In this document: positions 51,930-60,331 of the stretch, one piece after another | Numbering within the stretch: position 1 is the first letter of the stretch | Layout: each line of letters begins with the position of its first letter | Assembly: GCF_900101875.1 (NCBI RefSeq) | Contig: NZ_FNAI01000017.1 | Location: forward strand, 79,427 to 143,426 | Direction of reading: 5' to 3' | DNA: 64,000 bases | Origin: Mucilaginibacter pineti | Lineage (GTDB): Bacteria; Bacteroidota; Bacteroidia; Sphingobacteriales; Sphingobacteriaceae | Notes under the pieces: model-generated | What the model saw: the letters and a program-made list of their open reading frames with translations, nothing else | What the model was told of the DNA's origin: nothing | The model's database searches: none | Made by a program: the position numbers and the translations under genes

Positions 51930-53084
51930 TTAAATTAGGCCTTTCAATAGTTTAGGTATTTCCACCTTATCATCTTTGATATGATCGCTTTTATAAATTA
52001 TTTTACCTCGATCATTTAGCAAAATCAATGTGGGGAATTCGTCAATACCGTAAAGCCTGCTTATTTCTGTTTCTTTATCGTAATAATGAACCCAGTTCAT
52101 ACCATGCTGTTTTATAACTTGCTTTAGCCGGTTAAAGTCACGATCCTGACTGATGCCTATTATCGCCAGTTTATTCTGCGTGTAATTCTTCCGGATATCT
52201 TTTATAAAGGGAACCTCTTGCATGCACGGGGCACACCAGGTTGCCCAAAAATCAAGCAATACATATTTACCTTTTAAATTGGTTAAGCTAATGCTTTTTC
52301 CATCAATGGTTTTAACGGTAAATGGCGGTGCTTTTTCATTTGTTTTTAACGGATTTATAACTCCTTCACAGGTTTTTATAAATTCTATTCCTTCAATGCT
52401 TTGTGTATATTTTTCGGGGAAAGTTGATTTGAAATAGGCTAACTGCTCTTTTAGATACGCAGTGTCTGTCCTAAATGCCCTTTTGTTAATGTTATTTATG
52501 AAATACCAAAACGAAAAGTAGTCGTCTGAATAATTCTTTAAAAATTGCATTGATCGTATATCAACTAATTTTATCATCTGTAGATACACTTTCCTCAGCG
52601 AGTCGTTAGTGTTTAGTTGTTCTTTGTTTTTTCGATAAAAATCATAAACTGCCAAGTTTTCAACACTATTGAAATGTGTTAGCTCACGATATGTTTTATT
52701 GGTAACCGTATCATAAATTGGGCGTGCGTTATCAATGCGATCATATAGTAATAGTTGATTAGGATTGGGTTTATAAAAAAAATCAATACTGGCGTTTTTA
52801 TCCCCTATGAAGAAGTCGCTGAGATAATAGTCATTGTTCTTGTCTATATAACTGATATTAAAACTTGCATAAGTTGAATAATAAGTACCTTGTAAAACTA
52901 CCTTCCGGTTGTTATTGAAAGTATCGGGGAAAAACTGAAGAGTTTTCCCATCATTATATTGATACTTTATCATTTTGGGATTAATACTACTATCTAATTT
53001 AACAGAAACCTGGAAATGTTTTTGGGCATAAGCCGTATTTATTAAACATACAGCAATGCATGACAGGAGAATAATTTTTAGCAT
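51930..53084 (-). CDS. TlpA-type thiol-disulfide oxidoreductase, secreted
   Basis: The 384-residue protein has a signal peptide (MLKIILLSCIAVCLINTAYA) and an N-terminal beta-rich part of about 220 residues. A C-terminal AhpC/TSA-thioredoxin domain carries the active site WATWCAPCMQEVP at about residues 280-292. Such TlpA-like proteins in Bacteroidota act in the periplasm on disulfides. The N-terminal region is of the DUF4369-like kind, seen with these domains, with unknown ligand. The codon composition is more AT-rich than neighbouring genes (for example DKNNDYYLSDFF). Confidence 0.85.
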   Translation of the reverse strand: MLKIILLSCIAVCLINTAYAQKHFQVSVKLDSSINPKMIKYQYNDGKTLQFFPDTFNNNRKVVLQGTYYSTYASFNISYIDKNNDYYLSDFFIGDKNASIDFFYKPNPNQLLLYDRIDNARPIYDTVTNKTYRELTHFNSVENLAVYDFYRKNKEQLNTNDSLRKVYLQMIKLVDIRSMQFLKNYSDDYFSFWYFINNINKRAFRTDTAYLKEQLAYFKSTFPEKYTQSIEGIEFIKTCEGVINPLKTNEKAPPFTVKTIDGKSISLTNLKGKYVLLDFWATWCAPCMQEVPFIKDIRKNYTQNKLAIIGISQDRDFNRLKQVIKQHGMNWVHYYDKETEISRLYGIDEFPTLILLNDRGKIIYKSDHIKDDKVEIPKLLKGLI

Positions 53085-53190
53085 AAGTTAAGGTTTTAGC
53101 GTAAATAAGGTTATGCTAAAGTATGACGGATATAATTAGGTTAGCTGTTAAAAGATGTTAAATAAAGCCTTTACCAAACCATCCAGCAAA

Positions 53191-53733
53191 TTACCTTTTA
53201 TAATAAACCAGCAACGATGCCTTGGCAATAATATTATTGCTGAACATAAAGCCAGCCATTGCTGCCGACGCTTTGTTATCGATACCCAGTTTTGCAGTTT
53301 TTAAAGCGTAAACGGTTATAACGTAACCGTGAGCGGCATCATTTACGGGTGGGCAAGGGCCGCCGTAACCCGGTACACCAAAATCTGTTAAACCCTGGAT
53401 GCTGCCTGCCGGGGCAAGTTTAGCCAGTGGATCGCCCGCACCTTGTTTTAGCTCGTGGATATTTGCCGGGATATCGAAGATAACCCAATGCCACCATCCG
53501 CTGCCGGTTGGGGCCTGGGGATCATAAATGGTTACCGCGAAGCTTTTGGTGCCAGCAGGAGCGTTGTCCCATTCTAGTTGCGGCGACTTGTTATCACCGC
53601 TGCAGCCAAAACTATTTGATGCAAACTCGTTGCTGAACTGCCCGCCAAGGTCGGCACTTTTTAAGGTGAAGCTTTGTGCCTTTGCGCTTATGCAAACTAT
53701 TAAGGCCAATAAAAATGTGGTTAATGCTTTCAT
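53191..53733 (-). CDS. YbhB/YbcL-family PEBP protein, secreted
   Basis: The 180-residue protein has a signal peptide (ending SAKAQS). The PEBP signatures are DNKSPQLEWDNAPAGTKSFAVTIYDPQAP and WWHWVIFDIP, and the PGYGGPCPP motif near the ligand site. These proteins, related to the Raf kinase inhibitor fold, bind small phosphorylated ligands; the bacterial role is unclear. It is divergent in context only from noncoding DNA and is followed by an AraC regulator on the same strand upstream. Confidence 0.9.
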   Translation of the reverse strand: MKALTTFLLALIVCISAKAQSFTLKSADLGGQFSNEFASNSFGCSGDNKSPQLEWDNAPAGTKSFAVTIYDPQAPTGSGWWHWVIFDIPANIHELKQGAGDPLAKLAPAGSIQGLTDFGVPGYGGPCPPVNDAAHGYVITVYALKTAKLGIDNKASAAMAGFMFSNNIIAKASLLVYYKR

Positions 53734-53823
53734 ACAATTTTGAATGATATTTAATTATTCAAAATTGCGCTTATAACCCCTTGTGCTGCTAATGCCTGCG
53801 GCTCAAAAACTATTGCAAACGGC

Positions 53824-54684
53824 TCAAACAGCTTGTGCGCTTAACTGGTATTGCCGCGGACTAACACCGAATTGTTTTTTAAATGCCGATGAAAAGTTCG
53901 ACAGGTTATCATACCCCAAATCAATATACAACGACGATGCATTTTTTCCCTGGGCCAGTTCCTGCCGGGCAATTTCCATTTTGCGCTCGCGGATGTATTT
54001 GGCCGGGGCCACGCGGTAAATTTTTTCGAAGTCGCGCTTAAACGTTGCCAGGCTTTTGTGCGCCAAAAATGCCAGTTCATCAAGCGTAAGGTTATTGAAC
54101 AGGTTATTCTCCACCAGGTTTTTAAGATGGAACGATGGCGACACAGCGTTGTTTTGCAGTAAGGCTATTAAAGCCTCGCGGTTGTTTTGCAGCAGCACAA
54201 GCAATAATTCCTCTACCTTATGCAATGCCAGCTCATAAGGCAATGGCTGGTCGTCATGTATGAGGGCCAGTACACTTTTCAGGTACCCAGCCATGTAATT
54301 GGTTTGCCTGAACTTTATATAATCCACACTTTGCGCCGTTGGTGTTTTTGCTTGCAACTTGTGCTTGTTTAAAAAATCGGTAGCGAGGCTGGCCGGGAAA
54401 AATAGCAGGATGCTGGCGTATTTATGTTCATTCAGCGTATGCTCGGCCATAATGGAGTTGCCCTGCGGAATAACAATACCCTCGCCGGTTTCAACAATGG
54501 TGTTATTTGACGGGCGAAATATGGCCTTTTCGCCGTTTATCACAAAACTTATGGCGTAGCAATTAAATATTACCCGGCTGTTTTTCAGGCTGTCATTCTC
54601 GGTATAATGCACAAATGAAATATCGCCCGCGCAAATCCGTTGTTGATTTTGGGTAGCTTCGGGAATGTAGATATTGTTCATCAC
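53824..54684 (-). CDS. AraC-family transcriptional regulator
   Basis: The 286-residue protein has an N-terminal cupin-like sensing region (about 1-140). A C-terminal double helix-turn-helix follows (about 190-280: LDELAFLAHKSLATFKRDFEKIY, then SLYIDLGYDNLSNFSSAFKKQFGVSPRQY). It presumably regulates a nearby gene. The GH5 gene at 54836 is divergent from it across 151 bases, and the PEBP gene lies 90 bases downstream on the same strand. Confidence 0.9.
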   Translation of the reverse strand: MMNNIYIPEATQNQQRICAGDISFVHYTENDSLKNSRVIFNCYAISFVINGEKAIFRPSNNTIVETGEGIVIPQGNSIMAEHTLNEHKYASILLFFPASLATDFLNKHKLQAKTPTAQSVDYIKFRQTNYMAGYLKSVLALIHDDQPLPYELALHKVEELLLVLLQNNREALIALLQNNAVSPSFHLKNLVENNLFNNLTLDELAFLAHKSLATFKRDFEKIYRVAPAKYIRERKMEIARQELAQGKNASSLYIDLGYDNLSNFSSAFKKQFGVSPRQYQLSAQAV

Positions 54685-54835
54685 TATTTTAAAAAAGGAA
54701 AGTTAGGCTTTTTCTATATCCCGTCAACGATAAAACGCGGCGGTGTTATGCTATTTTACCAATCTATAACTGATTTTTTGCAGGATGGTTAAAAACGGGA
54801 CATTAAATTTAAATTGCTTTATATAAAACTAACAG

Positions 54836-55816
54836 ATGGTGAGGTTGAAACTTTTAATTGTAGTGTTGATGTGTGTTGCAGGGCGTTTGGTTGCACAGCC
54901 GGCCTTATCGCCGGTGGCAAAAAATGGCGCTTTAAAAGTTGAGGGCGGTAAAATTGTTAACCGCCAGGGCGTTGCCCCGCAGCTGAGGGGGATAAGTTTT
55001 TCATGGAGTTTATGGGGCGGCCGCAAATATTATACACCCGAAACGGTGGATTGGCTTGCATCAGATTTTAAAGTTTCCATTATTCGCGCAGCAATGGGTA
55101 TTCAGCCCGATAGCGGCTACCTGCAATATCCCCAACAGCAAAAGCAGCTGATAGTAAACACGGTTAACCGGGCTATAAAGGATGGTATTTATGTGCTGAT
55201 AGACTGGCATGATCATAATGCCAACCAACACCTAAAAGAGTCGAAACTGTTTTTTGCCGAAATGGCAAAGAAGTATAAAGGCGTGCCCAACGTAATTTAC
55301 GAGATCTGGAATGAGCCCGCGCGTGTTAACTGGGATACGGTTAAAAATTACGCGCTGCAGGTTATTAGCATAATCCGTAAATATGATGCCGATAATTTGA
55401 TTGTTGTGGGAAGCCCCAACTGGGATCAGGATGTTGACGTAGCCGCTGCCGACCGGATAACCGGCTATAAAAACATAGCCTATTCATTTCACTTTTACGC
55501 GTCAGACCCAAACCATCAGCAGCACCTGCAGGACAAAGCTAATAAGGCTATAAAGGTTGGTTTACCCCTTTTTGTTACCGAATGGGGTGTGGGCGAATCA
55601 AATGGCGATGGTGAATTTAATATGGCCAAAACCACCGCCTGGCTAAAGTGGATGGAAGCCAACCAGCTAAGCTGGGCCAATTGGAACATTACCGATAAAC
55701 ACGAAACTACTGCCATACTCCAAAAAGGCGCCCCGGCAACCGGCAGATGGACAGCCAACCAACTTACCCCCGCAGGTGCTTATATCAGGGATAAATTAAG
55801 AGAATTGAACAGGTAG
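54836..55816 (+). CDS. GH5-family endoglucanase (cellulase), secreted
   Basis: The 326-residue protein has an export signal (MVRLKLLIVVLMCVAGRLVAQ) and a GH5 barrel. The acid/base residue is Glu160 in EIWNEPARVN, the nucleophile is Glu249 in FVTEWGVGES, and RGISFSWS and IDWHDHNAN are conserved strands. The length and motifs fit GH5_2 endo-beta-1,4-glucanases. No binding module is present. It would act on cellulose or mixed glucans outside the cytoplasm. It is divergent from the AraC gene. Confidence 0.92.
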   Translation: MVRLKLLIVVLMCVAGRLVAQPALSPVAKNGALKVEGGKIVNRQGVAPQLRGISFSWSLWGGRKYYTPETVDWLASDFKVSIIRAAMGIQPDSGYLQYPQQQKQLIVNTVNRAIKDGIYVLIDWHDHNANQHLKESKLFFAEMAKKYKGVPNVIYEIWNEPARVNWDTVKNYALQVISIIRKYDADNLIVVGSPNWDQDVDVAAADRITGYKNIAYSFHFYASDPNHQQHLQDKANKAIKVGLPLFVTEWGVGESNGDGEFNMAKTTAWLKWMEANQLSWANWNITDKHETTAILQKGAPATGRWTANQLTPAGAYIRDKLRELNR

Positions 55817-55845
55817 AAAGACCAACAAAGCAGCTATGTGATTGC

Positions 55846-55909
55846 GAGGTATCTCGCAATCACAAGTCGTAGATTTTAGACTTACGAAGTTTTTAAAACT
55901 TCGCAAGTC
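55846..55909. repeat. Short hairpins: GTGATTGCGAG palindrome and 31-base GACTTACGAAG hairpin
   Basis: GTGATTGCGAGGTATCTCGCAATCAC folds on itself, and 55879-55909 is GACTTACGAAG paired with CTTCGCAAGTC, followed by four T. The latter equals, with one change, the hairpin at 11932-11962. It lies 63 bases after the GH5 stop and may terminate its transcript. Confidence 0.7.
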
Positions 55910-55980
55910 TTTTCGCCGCTTCGTTATTTTTTTACTACCGCAGGCTTTCAGCTGAATAACGCCGGAGGCTTTAACCATGC

Positions 55981-56012
55981 CTCCCACGAGTTACGCGGCG
56001 CTAAACTCGCGG
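55981..56012 (-). repeat. REP-like hairpin, copy 2
   Basis: Read on the minus strand, CTCCCGCGAGTTTAGCGCCG continues CGTAACTCGTGGGAG. The core TTAGCG-GCGTAAC and the CGCGAG/CTCGTG arms equal those of the copy beside the RAYT gene (60230-60258) and the one at 27522-27552. Confidence 0.75.
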
Positions 56013-56035
56013 GAGTTTGAGTTCAGTGGTTAAAC

Positions 56036-57616
56036 TTATTTTTTCTTTAATGCCTCGGTAATGGCTTTTTGGGCCAGTGGTTCCATTACTTTGTAGCCGG
56101 CAAGGTTGGGGTGTACACCATCGCCAGATAGGTTTTTGGGCAAGCCGTTGCGCTCATCGGCCATTGTGGTAAAGTAATCAAGGTAAACCATATTGTTTTT
56201 AGCGGCAAAATCTTTTAGCATGGCATTAAGGCGCATAACCTTTGGCGCAGGCTCCATACCGGGGCGCCAGGGGAAATCAAAGGCAGGCAATACGGATGAT
56301 AATACAACCTTAATATTAGCTGCCTTTGCCAGTAAAGCCATCGACTGTAAGTTGCCAAACACGTCTTCCAGTTTAATGGGGCCATTGTTTTCGGCAATGT
56401 CATTAATACCAGCCAGTATCACTACAACCGCAGGTTTCAGGTCGATAACATCATCGCGGAAGCGCACCAGCATTTGGGTAGTGGTTTGGCCGCTTATACC
56501 ACGATCATAATAGGGGTTGCTACTCCAAAAGGCAGGGTCGTTATTGATCCAGAAATCGGTGATCGAATCGCCCATGTACACCACGCGTTTTTCGTTAGCG
56601 GTGGGGGCAGGCACTTTTTCATTATCCGGGCGGTAACGGTTTACATTGGCCCAGTCATCATGGTTACGTTTTTCATTCTGACGACGATCGGCCTCAGCTT
56701 GTTCGGCCTTTTGGCGGGGTGTTTTAACTTTTGGATCGATAGGGGTTAGCAAACCCTGCTGATCCAGCCAATCGCCAAAGCGGTCAATCCAATGGTCGGT
56801 AGGCAGGTTTTGTTTACGCATACCAAAACCATGACCACCTTTGGTATACATATGCAGTTCGGCAATGTGTTTTGATGCCAGCCACTTGTTATACAGATCT
56901 ACGCTGTGCGGCGCAAGGCCCAGGTCATCGTCAGATGCTGCGGCTATAAACATTGGCGGGGCATCGGCCTTAATAACCGTTTGTATTTTGGCTGGGATGT
57001 ATGGATAAATGGGCGCTACAAAATCGGGCTTGTTTGCCGGTGTATAATCATAAGCCGAAGCCGCTGCCAACGTACCACCCGCCGAAAAGCCCATAATACC
57101 AATCCGTGAGGCAGATAAATTAAATTCGGCAGCATGTTCACGCACGTAAGCAATGGCCAGGCGCGCATCTGCAATAGCCAGGGGAATTACTTTTGCGGCT
57201 TCTTCACTGCCTGCTTTTGTGCCTCTTTTGGCCAATACCTCTTTAACCGGGTCGGTGGTGAGGCTGTGTACCAGGCGGTATTTAAGTACAAATGCAGCTA
57301 CACCATGCTCGTTAAGCCATTTTGCTTCTTCATTACCTTCATTATCTATAGAAAGGGTTTGAAAGCTGCCGCCGGGGCAAATGATTACCGCGGTGCCATT
57401 GGCTATTGATGCGTCGGGTAAAAAAACACCGAGGGTAGGATGTACTACATTGTAAACTTTTTTGGTATTGGCGGCGTTGTTTTCGCTCACGGCTTCGTCC
57501 CAGTTCCAGCTTTCGGAGCCGGGGGCCGCGCCCGGGTATAGTTGTATAACTTTTTGTTGTGCATTTGCACCGGCAGCTAAAAGCATAAGGCCGGCAAATA
57601 TTGGTTTAAGCTTCAT
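56036..57616 (-). CDS. Fused alpha/beta-hydrolase (BD-FAE-like) and SGNH esterase, secreted
   Basis: The 526-residue protein has a signal peptide (ending GANAQ). Residues about 45-290 form an alpha/beta-hydrolase of the acetylxylan/feruloyl esterase type, with IICPGGSFQ as oxyanion loop, nucleophile Ser in IGIMGFSAGGTL and His in KGGHGFGM. After a charged linker (QKAEQAEADRRQNEKRN), residues about 345-520 form an SGNH hydrolase with VVYMGDSITDFW, GINDIAEN and GDGVHPNLAGY. Both active sites look intact. It resembles two-domain carbohydrate esterases that strip acyl groups from plant polysaccharides. Confidence 0.9.
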   Translation of the reverse strand: MKLKPIFAGLMLLAAGANAQQKVIQLYPGAAPGSESWNWDEAVSENNAANTKKVYNVVHPTLGVFLPDASIANGTAVIICPGGSFQTLSIDNEGNEEAKWLNEHGVAAFVLKYRLVHSLTTDPVKEVLAKRGTKAGSEEAAKVIPLAIADARLAIAYVREHAAEFNLSASRIGIMGFSAGGTLAAASAYDYTPANKPDFVAPIYPYIPAKIQTVIKADAPPMFIAAASDDDLGLAPHSVDLYNKWLASKHIAELHMYTKGGHGFGMRKQNLPTDHWIDRFGDWLDQQGLLTPIDPKVKTPRQKAEQAEADRRQNEKRNHDDWANVNRYRPDNEKVPAPTANEKRVVYMGDSITDFWINNDPAFWSSNPYYDRGISGQTTTQMLVRFRDDVIDLKPAVVVILAGINDIAENNGPIKLEDVFGNLQSMALLAKAANIKVVLSSVLPAFDFPWRPGMEPAPKVMRLNAMLKDFAAKNNMVYLDYFTTMADERNGLPKNLSGDGVHPNLAGYKVMEPLAQKAITEALKKK

Positions 57617-57864
57617 AAAGCAGGTTCATTTTTGCGCTAAATGTAGTGCTTAATTATAACAGTAGGTAGCCGGTTTGTAGATTTTTGAGTAAAAAAGCCG
57701 ATATGATTCTGTTAAGTTGCCGTTAAATATATTTACCGAAAGGGATAATTCGGAGCGCTAATCGTTTGTATCATAAAACGAAAAAAAAATGGCCGGGGAA
57801 AATATTTTATGGAAACTAACTAAGGCCGAAGCCTTTGGCGGATAGAGGAATTACAACATAAAAC

Positions 57865-57895
57865 AGGCCGGGGTTTATAGGTTGAGAGCCGGCCT
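57865..57895 (-). terminator. Terminator after the BLUF gene
   Basis: Read on the minus strand, AGGCCGG and CCGGCCT pair around a loop of about 17 bases, followed by TGTTTTATGTTG. It lies 11 bases after the BLUF stop codon. The remaining DNA to 57616 shows only a hairpin-poor, AT-rich stretch. Confidence 0.7.
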
Positions 57896-57905
57896 AATGC
57901 TGTGG

Positions 57906-58319
57906 TCAGGAAAGGTTATTGTGTGCGGCAAAGGTTTTAAGCATTTCTATGCTGGTATGGTTATTTTTACCCAAAAAGCTTTCTGTTGATGGATCAAGGA
58001 AGCCTTCAAATTCCCTGAGTGTATGGTTATCTACCGAAGCAAATGCCATAGTCCAATCTGGGAAGTTCCTTTTTTCGATAGTGCCGGTTATTAGTTTAAT
58101 GATGTTTTTGTGCCTTAAATCTAACTCAATTGCTTTAAAGGTTCTTTCTACATCGGCTTTTTCGCCTTCAATTACCTGCATAAATGTACCCTGGCTGTAT
58201 AAGAGCATCCCGGTAATATTATTGGTTTCGTTATTGACTCGGGCAACGGTGAGTAAATCTAATAGTTCGTAGTCTTCCAGCAATTTTCTTGCTGTACTTA
58301 CATAAACAATGTATTCCAT
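57906..58319 (-). CDS. BLUF-domain blue-light photoreceptor (stand-alone)
   Basis: The 137-residue protein is a BLUF domain over residues 1-95 with a short helical tail. The key residues have the same spacing as in AppA: Tyr6, Asn30 and Gln48 (AppA Tyr21, Asn45 and Gln63), and Trp89 and Met91 (AppA Trp104 and Met106). It should bind FAD and sense blue light. It has no output domain, so it must signal by binding a partner. No obvious partner lies next to it; the neighbours are a PhnP-like hydrolase and the esterase fusion. Confidence 0.93.
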   Translation of the reverse strand: MEYIVYVSTARKLLEDYELLDLLTVARVNNETNNITGMLLYSQGTFMQVIEGEKADVERTFKAIELDLRHKNIIKLITGTIEKRNFPDWTMAFASVDNHTLREFEGFLDPSTESFLGKNNHTSIEMLKTFAAHNNLS

Positions 58320-58460
58320 ATGCAGGTGGGGGATTAGGGGATTTAATATTTCATAATTTACTTAGTAACGTGAAAAATTATCAAAAGATTTTTACTTATT
58401 GTAATAATTGTGTTATAAAAATAAGGAATTTTAAAAAAAGATGACCTGTAAGTAAGGATT

Positions 58461-59222
58461 TTAGAGCTCCAGGTTGAGGCCATCGTAAGCCAGTTCAATA
58501 TGAGCGGGGAGCTCAGTACTTATATCGGCATGTTTACCCAGGCGGTGGCTGATGTGGGTAAAGTAAGTTTTTTCGGCACCCATCTCGTTGGCGAAGGCAA
58601 TAGCTTCTGCCATTGTAAAATGAGAGATATGCGATTCCTTTTGCAGCGCGTTCACCACCAGTATTTTTGATCCTTTGATCTTTTCCTTTTCCTGGGCCGA
58701 TACAGTTTTGGCATCGGTTATATAAGTAAAATCATTTATCCGGAAGCCCAAAACCGGCAGCTTATAGTGCAACACCTCTATAGGGGTGAAATTTACGCTG
58801 CCAATATTAAAGGGCTGCAAACCAATGGGATGGATAACTACCTGCGGTATGCCGGGATAACCTGCATTATCAAAAATATAAGGAAATTCCCGCACCAGTG
58901 CTTTTTGTACGCGACTATCGGCATATACATCTACCGGGCCGTTTTGGCGGTAGTTAAAGGCGCGGATATCATCCATGCCGGCAACATGATCTTTATGCTC
59001 ATGGGTAAAAACAATGGCATCCAGGTGTTTTACTCTTGCACGTAACATCTGGTACCTAAAATCGGGCCCCGAATCAATAACGATGGTTTTGTCTTTAGCC
59101 TTAATTAAAATAGAGGTGCGCAGGCGTTTGTCGCGCTTATCTGCAGATGTACAAACTTCGCACTCGCAGGCAATAACAGGTACGCCCTGCGATGTTCCGG
59201 TTCCTAAAAATGTTATGGTCAC
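58461..59222 (-). CDS. MBL-fold hydrolase, PhnP-like (cyclic phosphate phosphodiesterase family)
   Basis: The 253-residue protein starts MTITFLGTGTSQGVPVIACECEVC. The metal-binding motif is FTHEHKDHVAGMDD, with further ligand candidates in IDSGPDF and the HISHRLG of the C-terminal part. The two cysteines in CECEVC are typical of the PhnP-like branch. Family members hydrolyse cyclic phosphates. Its start overlaps the end of the 91-residue gene upstream by 4 bases (ATGA), so the two are translationally coupled. Confidence 0.9.
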   Translation of the reverse strand: MTITFLGTGTSQGVPVIACECEVCTSADKRDKRLRTSILIKAKDKTIVIDSGPDFRYQMLRARVKHLDAIVFTHEHKDHVAGMDDIRAFNYRQNGPVDVYADSRVQKALVREFPYIFDNAGYPGIPQVVIHPIGLQPFNIGSVNFTPIEVLHYKLPVLGFRINDFTYITDAKTVSAQEKEKIKGSKILVVNALQKESHISHFTMAEAIAFANEMGAEKTYFTHISHRLGKHADISTELPAHIELAYDGLNLEL

Positions 59223-59494
59223 AGCTGCAGTTTGGTTTGTTTTATCTCCTGCAAAAATGCTATCTGCTTTTCGTCAAGCAGTTTAAAGTCTACCTCAAGC
59301 TCGCGCAAAAGTTCAACAATGGCCAGTATCTTGCTTTCCAGGTTTGAGAAACGGTTAATAATTACCATGCGGCTGTTGAGTAACAAACAGGCATTGGTTT
59401 TAAAGTTGCCTTTTTCATAGCGCACCCGGTAACCTGCTGTTTTTAACAACATTTCCAGTTTTTCGAGCGTATGATTAGTAGCAGGCAGCATCAA
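59219..59494 (-). CDS. Conserved hypothetical small protein, coupled to the PhnP-like gene
   Basis: The 91-residue protein (LEKLEMLLKTAGYRVRYEKGNFKTNACLL near the start) has helix-strand-strand-helix character and an all-soluble composition. I do not recognise a named family. Its stop overlaps the start of the MBL-fold gene by four bases, which argues that it is real and functionally linked. Confidence 0.72.
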   Translation of the reverse strand: MMLPATNHTLEKLEMLLKTAGYRVRYEKGNFKTNACLLLNSRMVIINRFSNLESKILAIVELLRELEVDFKLLDEKQIAFLQEIKQTKLQL

Positions 59495-59565
59495 CCCAAA
59501 ATTACTAAATTAAGTGTAATTATGCCCTGCCAGTTTGCAAGGGTATTGTAATCATCTGAAACATA

Positions 59566-59620
59566 CCGTCGCTGGGTTTTAACCCGTGACCTATATGGTT
59601 GCAGCTTTCAGCTGCGATTA
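59566..59620 (+). repeat. REP-like hairpins on the 5' side of the RAYT gene
   Basis: GTCGCTGGGTTTTAACCCGTGAC contains the palindrome GGGTTTTAACCC, a shortened relative of the CGGGTTTAGCG...GTAACCCGTG unit at 27522. It is followed by GCAGCTTTCAGCTGC, whose loop (TTTCA, or TGAAA on the other strand) is that of the hairpins at 27590-27606. Confidence 0.6.
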
Positions 59621-59646
59621 AGATTTAATTATTAATTTGCTTTACC

Positions 59647-60195
59647 ATGAGCAGCAGTTATAAATTCCGAAACCAGGAAAAGCTTTACTTTGCAACTTTT
59701 ACAACCATAAGGTGGGTAGATGTTTTTACACGGACTATTTATAAAGAGATCTTGCTTGATAGTTTCAGGTATTGTATGAAACATAAAGGGCTTGAAGTGT
59801 ATGCCTGGGTTATCATGAGCAATCACGTTCATCTTATAATGGGAAGTCAAAGTAAACCGATGGCTGATATATTGAGGGATTTTAAAACGCATACCGCAAA
59901 AACTATAATTAAAGCTATTGAAGATAATTCGCAGGAGAGTAGGAAAGATTGGATGCTTTGGATGTTTAGTAAAGAAGGTAAATTTAATCCCAATAATACG
60001 CATCACCAGTTTTGGCAACAGGGTAACCATCCTATAGAACTTGCAGATAATGTTATGATAGATCAAAAGCTGGACTATATTCATAATAACCCGGTTTCTG
60101 CAGGTTGGGTTGATATGCCCGAACATTATTTATACAGCAGCGCCCGTGATTATGCGGGAATTAAAGGATTATTAGATATCCAATTAATTATGTGA
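59647..60195 (+). CDS. REP-associated tyrosine transposase (RAYT, Y1 family)
   Basis: The 182-residue protein has the Y1/HUH layout. N59-H60-V61-H62 (MSNHVHLIMG) is the metal-binding HUH motif, and Tyr144 in KLDYIHNNPVSAGWV is the nucleophile, in the context typical of RAYTs. RAYTs are single-copy, usually domesticated relatives of IS200/IS605 TnpA and act on REP hairpins rather than on their own ends. REP-like hairpins flank this gene on both sides. The gene is intact. Confidence 0.92.
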   Translation: MSSSYKFRNQEKLYFATFTTIRWVDVFTRTIYKEILLDSFRYCMKHKGLEVYAWVIMSNHVHLIMGSQSKPMADILRDFKTHTAKTIIKAIEDNSQESRKDWMLWMFSKEGKFNPNNTHHQFWQQGNHPIELADNVMIDQKLDYIHNNPVSAGWVDMPEHYLYSSARDYAGIKGLLDIQLIM

Positions 60196-60202
60196 CGTTG
60201 TG

Positions 60203-60260
60203 TGTAAGCTGGAAGCTTACACCTTGCTACCCACGAGTTACGCTACGCTAACCTCGCGGG
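60203..60260 (-). repeat. REP-like hairpins on the 3' side of the RAYT gene
   Basis: GTGTAAGCTGGAAGCTTACAC is a perfect hairpin with loop TGGAA. It is followed by CACGAGTTACGCTACGCTAA and CCTCGCGGGAG, which on the minus strand is CGCGAGGTTAGCGTAGCGTA, continuing ACTCGTG, the same unit as at 27522-27552 and 55981-56012. It lies just after the RAYT stop. Confidence 0.75.
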
Positions 60261-60264
60261 AGTT

Positions 60265-60331
60265 TTAAGAGTTTTAATCTGCACATTTGTAATTTGAAAT
60301 CTGCATATCTGAAATCTGCACATCTGAAATT
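60265..60331. repeat. Short tandem word repeat AATCTGCACATCTGA
   Basis: The unit TTGAAATCTGCATATC/TGAAATCTGCACATC is repeated about four times in a degenerate form. It lies between the REP hairpins and the CAP-domain gene. Confidence 0.55.

Noticed and set aside
59219..59494. Antitoxin of the PhnP-like gene
   Set aside because: The partner is a metallo-hydrolase of a housekeeping family, so coupling is better explained by a shared operon.
59632..60126. A 164-codon open frame on the minus strand
   Set aside because: It is antisense to the intact RAYT gene, whose motifs are all on the plus strand.
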